From Arenibacter aquaticus (GTDB taxonomy: Bacteria; Bacteroidota; Bacteroidia; Flavobacteriales; Flavobacteriaceae), in contig NZ_RQPJ01000003.1 of NCBI RefSeq assembly GCF_003957295.1, forward strand, positions 124,001 through 188,000: a stretch of DNA of 64,000 nucleotides, written 5' to 3'. How positions within the stretch are numbered: position 1 is the first letter of the stretch; the number at the start of each line of letters is the position of its first letter. The notes under the pieces were generated by a model. It saw only the letters and a list, made by a program, of their open reading frames with translations. It ran no database searches and was not told where the DNA came from. Position numbers and translations under genes: made by a program. This document shows positions 53,912-61,897 of this stretch, in pieces.

Positions 53912-56248
53912 ATGCCAAGCAATAAAAACCGCCGTATTGCAGTCATAATGTTTACCGATATTGTGGGATACACTGCTCTAATGCAGAGGGATGAAAATGC
54001 CGCAGCGGAAATGCGGGCTCGTCATAGGCAGGAGTTCGAAAAAAATCATACACTTCATAATGGAGATATCCTACAGTATTATGGCGACGGAACCCTGAGT
54101 GTTTTTTCCAGTGGGTTGGAGGCCGTGGAATGCGCTATAACTATACAAAAGGCCTTGCAAAAGGAAAACACCGTGCCGCTTCGCGTAGGAATGCACTTGG
54201 GAGATATCGTTTTTGATGGAACGGAGGTTTATGGCGATGGGGTGAATTTGGCTTCCCGAATAGAGAGCCTGGGAATTGCAGGTTCAATACTCCTCTCGGG
54301 TAAACTAAATGATGAGCTTAAAAACCATCCCCATATTCCCACCTTGTCCTTGGGACATTTTAGCCTAAAGAATATTGCTAAACCGGTTGAAATATTTGCG
54401 GTAAGGAATGAAGGTATACAAGTGCCCAGTCGTTCCGATCTTTCTGAGGTTCCTAAAAATGAGTCCAAGACCATTGCTGTACTTCCTTTTGTAAATATGA
54501 GTTCCAATACGGACAACGAGTATTTTAGTGATGGAATGACAGAAGAGATCATAAATGCACTGGCCAAAATTAAGGGACTAAAAGTAACTTCCAGAACCTC
54601 GGCTTTTCATTTTAAGAATAAAAACCTTCCCATTGCAGAAATAGGAGAGAAACTAAATGTTACTACCATTTTGGAGGGAAGCGTACGATTATCCCATAAT
54701 AAGATGCGAATCACTGCCCAGCTGATAGACGTACGGGACGATTATCATTTTTGGTCCGAAACCTTTGACCGCTCTTTAGAGGATGTTTTTGCCGTTCAGG
54801 ATGAAATAAGCCTGCTTATTGCGGAAAGATTGCGGGAGCACATAGGCCATTTTGAAATTGAGGAACAACTGGTTAAAGCCCACGATGTACCGGTGACTAT
54901 CTATCAACGTTATTTAAGAAGTAGGTATCACATCCTGAAGATGGGAAAGGCCGATATTGATAAGGGAATTACAATTTTGGAAGAAATCATTGAGGATTGG
55001 CCTCATTTTGCATTGCCCTATCTAGGGATGCATTTGGCATATACGCTTTTGGGAACTATAGGATTGCTCCCTTTACATATAGCCTTTGCCAAAGGACAGC
55101 CATTCTTGGACAAGGCCATAGAAATAGACGAAGATTTACCGGAATGTCAATTACATTTATCGTATGCCTGCCTCATTCAAAAATGGGACCTACCAGGAAC
55201 CTATAAGCATTTGAACAAAGTCTATGAAGCAGGTCCGCTGGTTGACTATTACCCTAGCATGGCCTCCACCTTGGTAGCCGAAGGTAAATATGCTGCGGCA
55301 CGCACTTATATTGAAACAGCCCTTCAACTAGATCCTTTTTCCTCCGTAAATTATCATTTAAAAGGGTTCATAGATTACTGTGAGGAAAAGTATGCCGCTG
55401 CCATTGTAAATTTCGAAAAAGCAGTAGAACTCAAATCGGATTTTAAAACGTCGACCTTATATTGGGGTCAGGCCCTATTATTGATGGGCAAGGCAAAGGA
55501 AGGCTTGGCATTTTTTGAAAAACTGCCCCAAGACGAGACGGAAGACGTGATGAGATTGGGAGGAACCACAATGGCCTATGCCGCTTTAGGAGATACCGAA
55601 CAAGCCGATAAGGGAATAGCCAAATTGGAAGCTAGCTTGGAAACCGATCTAATGGGCAGGGCACTAAACCTACTTATAATGTGCAATGCATTACTGGGGA
55701 GGACATCAAAAACCATACAGCTAATAGAACAAGGCATAGCTAATAGGTTGCCAATGATGATCTATATATTTGTAGAACCCATACTTAAACCTTTTTACAA
55801 AATGCCACGTTTTCAAGAACTCAAGATAGAAGTCTTGGGAAAGAACAGTTCCTTGGAAACCACTAAAAGAAAATATCAAAAGTCGCTATTTGATAAAAAA
55901 CAGCTTAAGGCGTATAAGCAACAATTGGATAAGTTGTTAGCAGAGGAAAAGCCATATCTGGATCCCAACCTAACGCTAAAAACATTGTCTGAAAAATTGG
56001 AGATTCCCTCAAATCATTTGTCCCAACTTCTAAACCAAGGATATGGAAAGAACTTTGCCGACTTTGTAAATTCCTACCGATTGGAAACTTTTAAGGCTAA
56101 AGTGGCCGACCCCTCACAAAGACAGCTCACTATTTTAGCTTTGGCCTACGATAGTGGCTTTAACTCCAAGACCGTGTTTAATACCTATTTTAAAAAAATA
56201 ATGGGAACTACACCAAGGGCCTATTGGAAAGAGATAGTTGCCCAATAG
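53912..56248 (+). CDS. Class III cyclase-TolB-TPR-AraC fusion regulator
   Basis: A 778-residue multidomain protein. Residues about 8-170 form a class III cyclase domain with metal Asp in MFTDIVGYT and YYGDGTLSVF and the Asn/Arg site in GDGVNLASRIES. A TolB/FlgO-like domain (about 185-330, KTIAVLPFVNMSSNTDNEYFSDGMTEEII) and TPR-like repeats (about 340-640) follow. The C-terminus (about 680-775) is an AraC HTH ending YDSGFNSKTVFNTYFKKIMGTTPRAYW. It joins cyclic-nucleotide synthesis and DNA binding in one soluble chain. It is divergent from the membrane cyclase gene. Confidence 0.9.
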   Translation: MPSNKNRRIAVIMFTDIVGYTALMQRDENAAAEMRARHRQEFEKNHTLHNGDILQYYGDGTLSVFSSGLEAVECAITIQKALQKENTVPLRVGMHLGDIVFDGTEVYGDGVNLASRIESLGIAGSILLSGKLNDELKNHPHIPTLSLGHFSLKNIAKPVEIFAVRNEGIQVPSRSDLSEVPKNESKTIAVLPFVNMSSNTDNEYFSDGMTEEIINALAKIKGLKVTSRTSAFHFKNKNLPIAEIGEKLNVTTILEGSVRLSHNKMRITAQLIDVRDDYHFWSETFDRSLEDVFAVQDEISLLIAERLREHIGHFEIEEQLVKAHDVPVTIYQRYLRSRYHILKMGKADIDKGITILEEIIEDWPHFALPYLGMHLAYTLLGTIGLLPLHIAFAKGQPFLDKAIEIDEDLPECQLHLSYACLIQKWDLPGTYKHLNKVYEAGPLVDYYPSMASTLVAEGKYAAARTYIETALQLDPFSSVNYHLKGFIDYCEEKYAAAIVNFEKAVELKSDFKTSTLYWGQALLLMGKAKEGLAFFEKLPQDETEDVMRLGGTTMAYAALGDTEQADKGIAKLEASLETDLMGRALNLLIMCNALLGRTSKTIQLIEQGIANRLPMMIYIFVEPILKPFYKMPRFQELKIEVLGKNSSLETTKRKYQKSLFDKKQLKAYKQQLDKLLAEEKPYLDPNLTLKTLSEKLEIPSNHLSQLLNQGYGKNFADFVNSYRLETFKAKVADPSQRQLTILALAYDSGFNSKTVFNTYFKKIMGTTPRAYWKEIVAQ

Positions 56249-56373
56249 GTTCTAATTTACAAAACCGAACGACAGCCTCTAACATATCATTTAGTTTTGT
56301 CCTAAATAAATCCCAATCAGATGTAAGTATCTAATTGGATTGTATTAGAACATTAATTGAAAACTATTTTATT

Positions 56374-57282
56374 ATGGCCAGAAATTTTATTATTAAGGTT
56401 GTGATTACCTTATCCATTTTAATTACCATTCTACTGACCTCTTGCAGTAGTAAGGAATTGGACAAGGCGGAAGACCTATATTTGGATATTCCAGATTCTA
56501 GTTTTGAAGCAATATTGGTTGACCAAGGTATAGACACGGATGGTACTATCAATCAAAAAATGTTGGCGAAAGATGCTACCCAAGTAGATGTTTTGGAACT
56601 ACCTTATTCCAGTGATAGGGTAATAGGCGATTTATCCGGTATTAAAGGTTTTGTCAATTTAAAGAAGCTTATTGCCACACAACATAATATTGAGAATATA
56701 GATCTAAGTTCCAATACCATTTTGGACACCATATATCTGGCGGGAAACTATATTTCCAGTATCGATATTAGCAACAATACAAATTTATTGCTTTTGGATG
56801 TACAGTCTAACCAACTTAATGCTATAGTAGGATTGGCCAAAGCCACCCGCTTAAAAAATCTAAATATTTCCTTTAACGACATGCAGGAACTAATAATCCA
56901 AAATGCATCCTTAAAGACATTGCTCGCCTCCCACAACCTTTTACATACCATAGATATGGGAGCGGCCAAGAGTTTAAAGAACATACTATTGACTTCCAAT
57001 GAGCTAGTTACCTTAAATCTTAGCTCCAATACCTTGTTGGAAACCCTCTTGATATCGGACAACCAAATTCAGAGCATTGACCTTGAACATAATACACAGT
57101 TAACACACCTTTATATTTCAAGTAATTCGCTTACAGATCTGGATGTGGGCAACAATCAAAAACTAGTTGACTTAAAGGTAGACAGAAACCCTTATTTAAG
57201 TTGCATAAAAATCCAAAATGGACAAAACATAGCCAACGTCTCCATATCCGAAAATCAGGCACTAAATGTCCATTGTGAATAA
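56374..57282 (+). CDS. Leucine-rich-repeat lipoprotein
   Basis: From MARNFIIKV (56374) the N-terminus has a signal and lipobox ending in TSC. About 302 residues follow, with some nine bacterial LRR-like repeats of about 20-22 residues: LSSNTILDTIYLAGNYISSID, ISNNTNLLLLDVQSNQLNAI, LSSNTLLETLLISDNQIQSID and LEHNTQLTHLYISSNSLTDLD. A CIKI/NVHC pair closes the C-terminus. It is probably a cell-surface binding protein. It lies 125 bp after the cyclase-AraC regulator on the same strand. Confidence 0.85.
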   Translation: MARNFIIKVVITLSILITILLTSCSSKELDKAEDLYLDIPDSSFEAILVDQGIDTDGTINQKMLAKDATQVDVLELPYSSDRVIGDLSGIKGFVNLKKLIATQHNIENIDLSSNTILDTIYLAGNYISSIDISNNTNLLLLDVQSNQLNAIVGLAKATRLKNLNISFNDMQELIIQNASLKTLLASHNLLHTIDMGAAKSLKNILLTSNELVTLNLSSNTLLETLLISDNQIQSIDLEHNTQLTHLYISSNSLTDLDVGNNQKLVDLKVDRNPYLSCIKIQNGQNIANVSISENQALNVHCE

Positions 57283-57805
57283 TTAAAAACCGAGTTTTGG
57301 ACTAACCTAATGAGGCATAAAACTCTTAATCTATAGGCTGTCATAAACCTATTCTATTCATTGTTAAAAAAGTGATTTTTAAAGTTAGTAAACCAATACC
57401 TAGTTGCTTTTAATCTATGGCGTATTCGGAGGAATGGTCAACAAATTATTGAGTTTATATGGATTGCCAACGATAGTCTTAAGATGCTCTTTATATACAA
57501 TACCTATACCAATAAGGCAAGAGGTTATTGGCCCATTCCCTACTGCATTTGTACTTGCCGAAAGATACCTTATTTACAATAGAATGAGCACCATCCTTTG
57601 TTGCATATGTTCCCCTAAAATGGTAATGGAAAATGTGTATATAAGAAAGGGAATACATTTTTAATTATGTTCCGATTACGAAATTAGAACGATTGATTAT
57701 TGCTTGTAGGATACATTTGTCCATGTATTGCTATAGAAAAAGGCGATCCTAAATACCTGATAATAGTAAGGTGATTTAATCTATTAACCATTAAAAGTAA
57801 AAAAA
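57283..57805. other. Intergenic stretch without a convincing gene
   Basis: This 523-bp interval has only short frames with no ATG start of good context. One 55-60-codon stretch near 57383-57580 (containing GQQIIEFIWIANDSLKMLFIY and TNKARGYWPIPY) reads somewhat like protein but lacks a start codon. It may be a remnant. I see no clear promoter or RNA. Confidence 0.3.
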
Positions 57806-58777
57806 ATGAAAGCCATTAGCACCGCAAAATACGGTTCCCCAGATGTTCTTGAACTAGTTGAAATACCCAAACCAGAGCCCAAGGAAAATGAAATACTCGT
57901 AAGGATCAAAGCCGCAAGTGTAACCACTGCAGATACCATGATGCGTTTGGGAAAACCATTATATGGTAGACTATTTTTAGGCCTTAGCAAACCTAAGCAT
58001 CCCATAACCGGAACCGGATTTTCTGGAGTTATTGAAGCCATAGGAAAAAATGTAAATCATTTTCAGATAGGAGACCATGCATTTGGAGAGTCTACCTTTG
58101 GACAGGGAACCAATGCCGAGTATTTATGTATCCCTGAAAGCGGGATCATTCTAAGAAAGCCCAAAAATATATCCTTTAATGAGGCTGCTACCATCTGCGA
58201 TGGAACTCTGACATCATGGAATTTCCTAAAGGAATTAGGCAGGGTAAGAAAAGGTCACCATGTATTGATCAATGGGTCTTCTGGCAGCTTAGGTACTGCC
58301 GCGGTACAATTGGCCAAACAACTTGGAGCACAGGTTACCGGCGTTTGTAGTTCCTCCAATATTAATATGGTAAGATCGCTGGGAGCTGATCATGCCATAG
58401 ATTATACAAAGGAAGATTTTACCGAAACAGGTAATTGTTACGATCTTATTTTTGATACTGTGGGCAAGAGCTCGTTCCTTGAAAGCAAAAAAGTACTCAA
58501 TAAAAATGGTACCTACCTTTCACCTGTACTAAGTATACCACTGCTATATCAAATGCTGTGGACCTCTAAATTTAGTGGTAAAAAAGCTAAGTTTTCCGCT
58601 ACAGGCCTTTTGCCCGTACCCAAACTTATAGCCATGCTTCAGGAAATCACTAGGCTACTGGAAAACAACAAGATAAAAGTGGTCTTGGACAAAACATATT
58701 CCTTGGCAGAAGTACCAATAGCTCATAGATATATAGAAACTGGACGTAAGAAAGGCAATGTGGTTATTTCCCTATAG
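57806..58777 (+). CDS. NAD(P)-dependent MDR alcohol dehydrogenase / quinone reductase
   Basis: A 323-residue medium-chain dehydrogenase. The start MKAISTAKYGSPDVLELVEIPKPEP, the segment GTGFSGVIEAIGKNVNHFQIGDHAFGE and the NADPH motif LINGSSGSLGTAAVQLAKQLGA are typical of zinc-free quinone-oxidoreductase-like MDR enzymes. The structural zinc cysteines are absent. It reduces quinones, enals or aldehydes in the cytoplasm. It is convergent with DoxX; no sigma-type TTTGTAACC element lies before it. Confidence 0.9.
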   Translation: MKAISTAKYGSPDVLELVEIPKPEPKENEILVRIKAASVTTADTMMRLGKPLYGRLFLGLSKPKHPITGTGFSGVIEAIGKNVNHFQIGDHAFGESTFGQGTNAEYLCIPESGIILRKPKNISFNEAATICDGTLTSWNFLKELGRVRKGHHVLINGSSGSLGTAAVQLAKQLGAQVTGVCSSSNINMVRSLGADHAIDYTKEDFTETGNCYDLIFDTVGKSSFLESKKVLNKNGTYLSPVLSIPLLYQMLWTSKFSGKKAKFSATGLLPVPKLIAMLQEITRLLENNKIKVVLDKTYSLAEVPIAHRYIETGRKKGNVVISL

Positions 58778-58905
58778 TGCTGAGCAAAAGTGAAATATAC
58801 ATTGCCCTTTCCGCTGCCAAAACTTGACGCCTAAGCTCTATTGTCAAATATAGGATACTGAGAAGTTAAGTTTCTTGGCTTAATTGATTCCTTGCCAATA
58901 AATTA

Positions 58906-59292
58906 CTAAGATGCCAAGCCACTACTAGCTGGCTTTGAAGACAATTTGGCTAGGGAAAAAGCTGCAATCGCCATCACCACATCGCGCACGGCAACATCCA
59001 AATAATGACCCCCAAGAATAAGGGACACTGCTATTAATAGCAACCAGGCAGAAACAACCATACCTCCCAGCCATGGTCTTATCAACACTAGAATTCCGGC
59101 CCCAATTTCAATGATCCCTACCATAGCCATAAAAGTTCCGGCATCAAAAGGTATCAAATTTATCATCCAAGTTGCAGGGTAGGTTGTCCAATCTACCAAT
59201 ATGTTAGTAAACTTATCCAAACCTGCTACAATTGGCACCAAGCCAAAAGTATATTTCAAAATGGTACTTACAAACTGTGTCTGTGCATTCAT
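58906..59292 (-). CDS. DoxX-family membrane protein
   Basis: A 128-residue protein with four membrane helices in DoxX arrangement: FVSTILKYTFGLVPIVAGLDKFTNI, FMAMVGIIEIGAGILVLI, GMVVSAWLLLIAVSLILGG and a last amphipathic helix. DoxX proteins associate with redox or stress functions. A promoter-like element AATGTAACC-N15-CATCCAAT lies 30-61 bp upstream, matching the elements before the ECF sigma gene and its neighbours. That makes it a likely member of the sigma regulon. Confidence 0.88.
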   Translation of the reverse strand: MNAQTQFVSTILKYTFGLVPIVAGLDKFTNILVDWTTYPATWMINLIPFDAGTFMAMVGIIEIGAGILVLIRPWLGGMVVSAWLLLIAVSLILGGHYLDVAVRDVVMAIAAFSLAKLSSKPASSGLAS

Positions 59293-59321
59293 AACGCTAT
59301 ATTTTAATTTAGTATTTAATT

Positions 59322-59353
59322 ATTGGATGTCTTAAGGCTATTGGGGTTACATT
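59322..59353 (-). promoter_or_regulatory. ECF-type promoter element of DoxX
   Basis: On the minus strand: AATGTAACC, 15 bp, then CATCCAAT. The -10 octamer and the spacing equal those at the sigma gene promoter. The rest of the 59293-59655 gap has no gene. Confidence 0.6.
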
Positions 59354-59655
59354 TTTTTGTGTATTCCTATTTTATTGCAGATAGGTAGGTGAGACTAAAG
59401 AAGGAATAATAGGTAGGCAGTTAAAAATATTGATTAAAATGATATAATGCATGGTGTGCTGCTTACGAGAAAACAGGGTAAGAAAGGGTCAAACTGTAGT
59501 TGTTGTATTCCCTATTGACTTCTATTATGTGATACCCCTAAGTAATGACAAAGCTAGCAAATAGCTTCTGGCAATCCTTTTTTGCAGCTCATTGTAACAG
59601 TTGCCTTTTTAGGCAGGGGGCCAAGGTTTTGGTTACATACCGCCAAGCGTCACCT

Positions 59656-60339
59656 TTAAGGAAGGTTATGTATTTTGGTCATTAACTGTTCCACTAAACG
59701 ATCACATTTTTGATTGCCAAACTCGAAGGCATTTTTTGCATCAGTTAGTTCCATTATAGACACTTTCATCATATTCCGAGCCCTATGCAGCCTTACCTTT
59801 ACATTGCTATTGCTTAAGCCTAAACAATCTGCTATTTCTGCTATTTCCAAATCTTGAACTTCCTTCAGCATATAGACAATTTTATACTTTTCAGGCAATT
59901 GGTCTATGGCCATTTCTACAATTTTTAGAGACTCTGAGTGCATCGTTTTTCTTTCTGGATTCATGATGGATATATCCGCAATTTGTATGACGCCCTTTTC
60001 ATTGGAAATATCCACCGTTTTATGTCTTTTGGATTTTCTTTTACGTTGTAGAGCCTCATTAATTCCAATGCGTATCAACCAAGTAGAAAACAAGGATTCG
60101 TTTTTGAATTGATACAGTTTTTGGAACGCTTTTATATAAGTTTCCTGCATCACATCATCAATATCAGCAGGCCTGTCTATATAACTCCTGATAGTCCTAT
60201 ACAGCAGTTCATTATAACGTCTTAATAGGATTTCAAATAATTCAGTATCTCCTTGCAGTACCTTTTTAACTACTGCAGCATCTGAAATGCTTCCTTTAGA
60301 AGATATGTTTACTTTTCTAATGGGCTTACAATTGTTCAT
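59656..60339 (-). CDS. ECF-type RNA polymerase sigma factor
   Basis: A 227-residue sigma-70 factor of the extracytoplasmic-function group. Region 2 (about 35-105) contains YRTIRSYIDRPADIDDVMQETYIKAFQKL and STWLIRIGINEALQRKRK. Region 4 (about 150-205) contains QLPEKYKIVYMLKEVQDLEIAEIADCL and NVKVRLHRAR. The N-terminal extension is Ser/Lys-rich. No anti-sigma gene is adjacent. A promoter-like element whose -35 is back-to-back with that of the divergent flavoprotein gene suggests it controls its own transcription. Confidence 0.93.
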   Translation of the reverse strand: MNNCKPIRKVNISSKGSISDAAVVKKVLQGDTELFEILLRRYNELLYRTIRSYIDRPADIDDVMQETYIKAFQKLYQFKNESLFSTWLIRIGINEALQRKRKSKRHKTVDISNEKGVIQIADISIMNPERKTMHSESLKIVEMAIDQLPEKYKIVYMLKEVQDLEIAEIADCLGLSNSNVKVRLHRARNMMKVSIMELTDAKNAFEFGNQKCDRLVEQLMTKIHNLP

Positions 60340-60354
60340 AATAAGTGTTTAAGT

Positions 60355-60420
60355 ATTGGATGCCCATGCTTTAAAAAGGTTACAAAGTTTTGTAACCCCA
60401 TACAATTATTTTCATCAAAA
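60355..60420. promoter_or_regulatory. Divergent back-to-back ECF-type promoters
   Basis: The inverted repeat GGTTACAAA-GT-TTTGTAACC (60378-60397) carries a -35 element on each strand. On the plus strand TTTGTAACC (60389-60397) is followed by 15 bp and CATCAAAA (60413-60420), toward the flavoprotein gene. On the minus strand TTTGTAACC (60386-60378) is followed by 15 bp and CATCCAAT (60362-60355), toward the sigma gene. Confidence 0.65.
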
Positions 60421-60530
60421 CTCATGGCATATGCTTATAAAAGATAATATGAGATTTTACAAAAAGCACATTATCAACTCATTACAAGTTACGAAACAAC
60501 TACTTATTATTTAATTAAATCATATCTATT

Positions 60531-61196
60531 TTGAAATACGAAGTGAAAATTATAGAAACAACGAGGATAACACACAATGTGGTGCGGTTAAAAATTGCAA
60601 AACCCTCGGGGTTTACCTACACCCTTGGCCAAGCTATAGAATTAACGCTTAAGACTCCCAACTTTAAAAAGCAATTTGCCCCCTTTACGCTAGTTAGCAA
60701 TCCAAAGGACAGGCACTTGAGCCTTATCATAAAAATATATCCTGAACACCATGGACTAACAGAAGGAATATCCAAGGCCAATACCACAGATTCCTTAATC
60801 ATTACGGAGGCATGGGATTCTTACCAATATATGGGTGAAGGTGTTTTTATTGCCGCCGGGTCTGGCATAACCCCATTTATCCCAATGTTTAGGGAATTGA
60901 ACAAAAAGAATGGCCTTAAAAACCACCGGTTGATCTATGCCAACCGCCGTAGCACTGATATTATCCTTAAGGACGAGCTTACCCAATTATTCAAAAGCGA
61001 GTTTTTTAATATCCTGAGTAAACAACAAACTTCAACCTACGATTACGGTAGGATAGACTTTGCCTATTTGAAAAGTAGAATAAAGGAGCCAAATCAACAA
61101 TTCTATCTCTGTGGTCCCGAAAGCTTCATGAATAGCGTAAAAAAAGACCTAATAAAATACGGAGTAAAACAAACTAATATTCAAACGGGTAATTAA
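60531..61196 (+). CDS. Ferredoxin/flavodoxin reductase-like flavoprotein
   Basis: The frame starts at a TTG (60531); no ATG is available near it. The 221-residue protein has the FAD-binding FNR fold, including APFTLVSNPKD near residue 45. Its NAD(P)-binding part has VFIAAGSGITPFIPMFREL, LIYANRRSTDIILKDEL and the terminal FYLCGPESFMNSVKKDL. It lacks a 2Fe-2S domain, so it probably pairs with a separate ferredoxin or flavodoxin. It follows the plus-strand ECF-type promoter. A homologous gene is cut by the window's right edge. Confidence 0.88.
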   Translation: MKYEVKIIETTRITHNVVRLKIAKPSGFTYTLGQAIELTLKTPNFKKQFAPFTLVSNPKDRHLSLIIKIYPEHHGLTEGISKANTTDSLIITEAWDSYQYMGEGVFIAAGSGITPFIPMFRELNKKNGLKNHRLIYANRRSTDIILKDELTQLFKSEFFNILSKQQTSTYDYGRIDFAYLKSRIKEPNQQFYLCGPESFMNSVKKDLIKYGVKQTNIQTGN

Positions 61197-61198
61197 TT

Positions 61199-61834
61199 AT
61201 GAAAGTGAACGGAACAACAGCTGGGTATACAACCAATAGCGGAAAAAAGCCAATGACATTAGAACTTGACAAGTCCACTAAAATAGAGAAGATTGCCCTC
61301 TATTTTAAAAAAATAATGGAGACCCTGGATCTTGATCTTGACGATCCCAGTTTAATGGACACCCCTGAACGGGTGGCCAAAATGTATGTTAATGAGATAT
61401 TCAAAGGCTTGGATAATGCCAATTTTCCTAAAATATCCTTTTTCGAAAATAACTATGCTTATAAGGAAATCATCGTAATCCGTAACATTACCCTATATTC
61501 TTATTGCGAACATCATTTTGTTCCATTCTTCGGTAAGGTCAATGTTGGGTATCTACCCAACAATAAAGTGCTAGGGCTATCCAAAGTCAATAGAATTGTC
61601 CAATTTTTAGCCAGTAAGCCTCAAGTACAGGAGAAATTAACCGTAGAAATTGGGAATACCCTGATGAAACTTCTGGAAACCCATGATATGGCGGTATCCA
61701 TAGAAGCCCATCATTTATGTGTAGCCTCCAGAGGCGTTGAGGACAGTAATAGTGCTACCAAAACAAAGTTTTTCTCAGGGAGGTTCAAGAAAAACAAATA
61801 CCGAAGTCAATTCTTAGCGTCCATCTTAGCTTGA
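61199..61834 (+). CDS. folE: GTP cyclohydrolase I
   Basis: The 211-residue protein matches FolE. The zinc site is Cys103 in YSYCEHHFVPFFG, with its His pair, and Cys174 in EAHHLCVASRGV. The core has GLSKVNRIVQFLASKPQVQEKLT, and the tail has SNSATKTKFFSG. It converts GTP to 7,8-dihydroneopterin triphosphate, the first step to folate and pterin cofactors. It starts 2 bp after the flavoprotein stop, so the two are one transcription unit under the ECF-type promoter. This placement with redox genes suggests a stress-linked copy. Confidence 0.92.
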   Translation: MKVNGTTAGYTTNSGKKPMTLELDKSTKIEKIALYFKKIMETLDLDLDDPSLMDTPERVAKMYVNEIFKGLDNANFPKISFFENNYAYKEIIVIRNITLYSYCEHHFVPFFGKVNVGYLPNNKVLGLSKVNRIVQFLASKPQVQEKLTVEIGNTLMKLLETHDMAVSIEAHHLCVASRGVEDSNSATKTKFFSGRFKKNKYRSQFLASILA

Positions 61835-61840
61835 TTATTT

Positions 61841-61872
61841 TTTGTAACCCTTTTGGCATTATTTCATCAAAA
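61841..61872 (+). promoter_or_regulatory. ECF-type promoter element of the cytochrome gene
   Basis: TTTGTAACC (61841-61849), 15 bp and CATCAAAA (61865-61872) match the flavoprotein promoter in both boxes and spacing. It lies 25 bp before the start codon. Confidence 0.65.
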
Positions 61873-61897
61873 GCTTAAAACAAATACATAATATCTT

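Noticed and set aside
57404-57664. 86-codon plus-strand frame beginning with TTG
   Set aside because: Weak start and no recognisable domain. Another frame of the same DNA looks at least as protein-like.
59612-59639. Another GTAACC element on the minus strand
   Set aside because: At 15-bp spacing the next bases are TGCCTAAA instead of CATCNAA, and it lies downstream of the sigma gene, not before a start.
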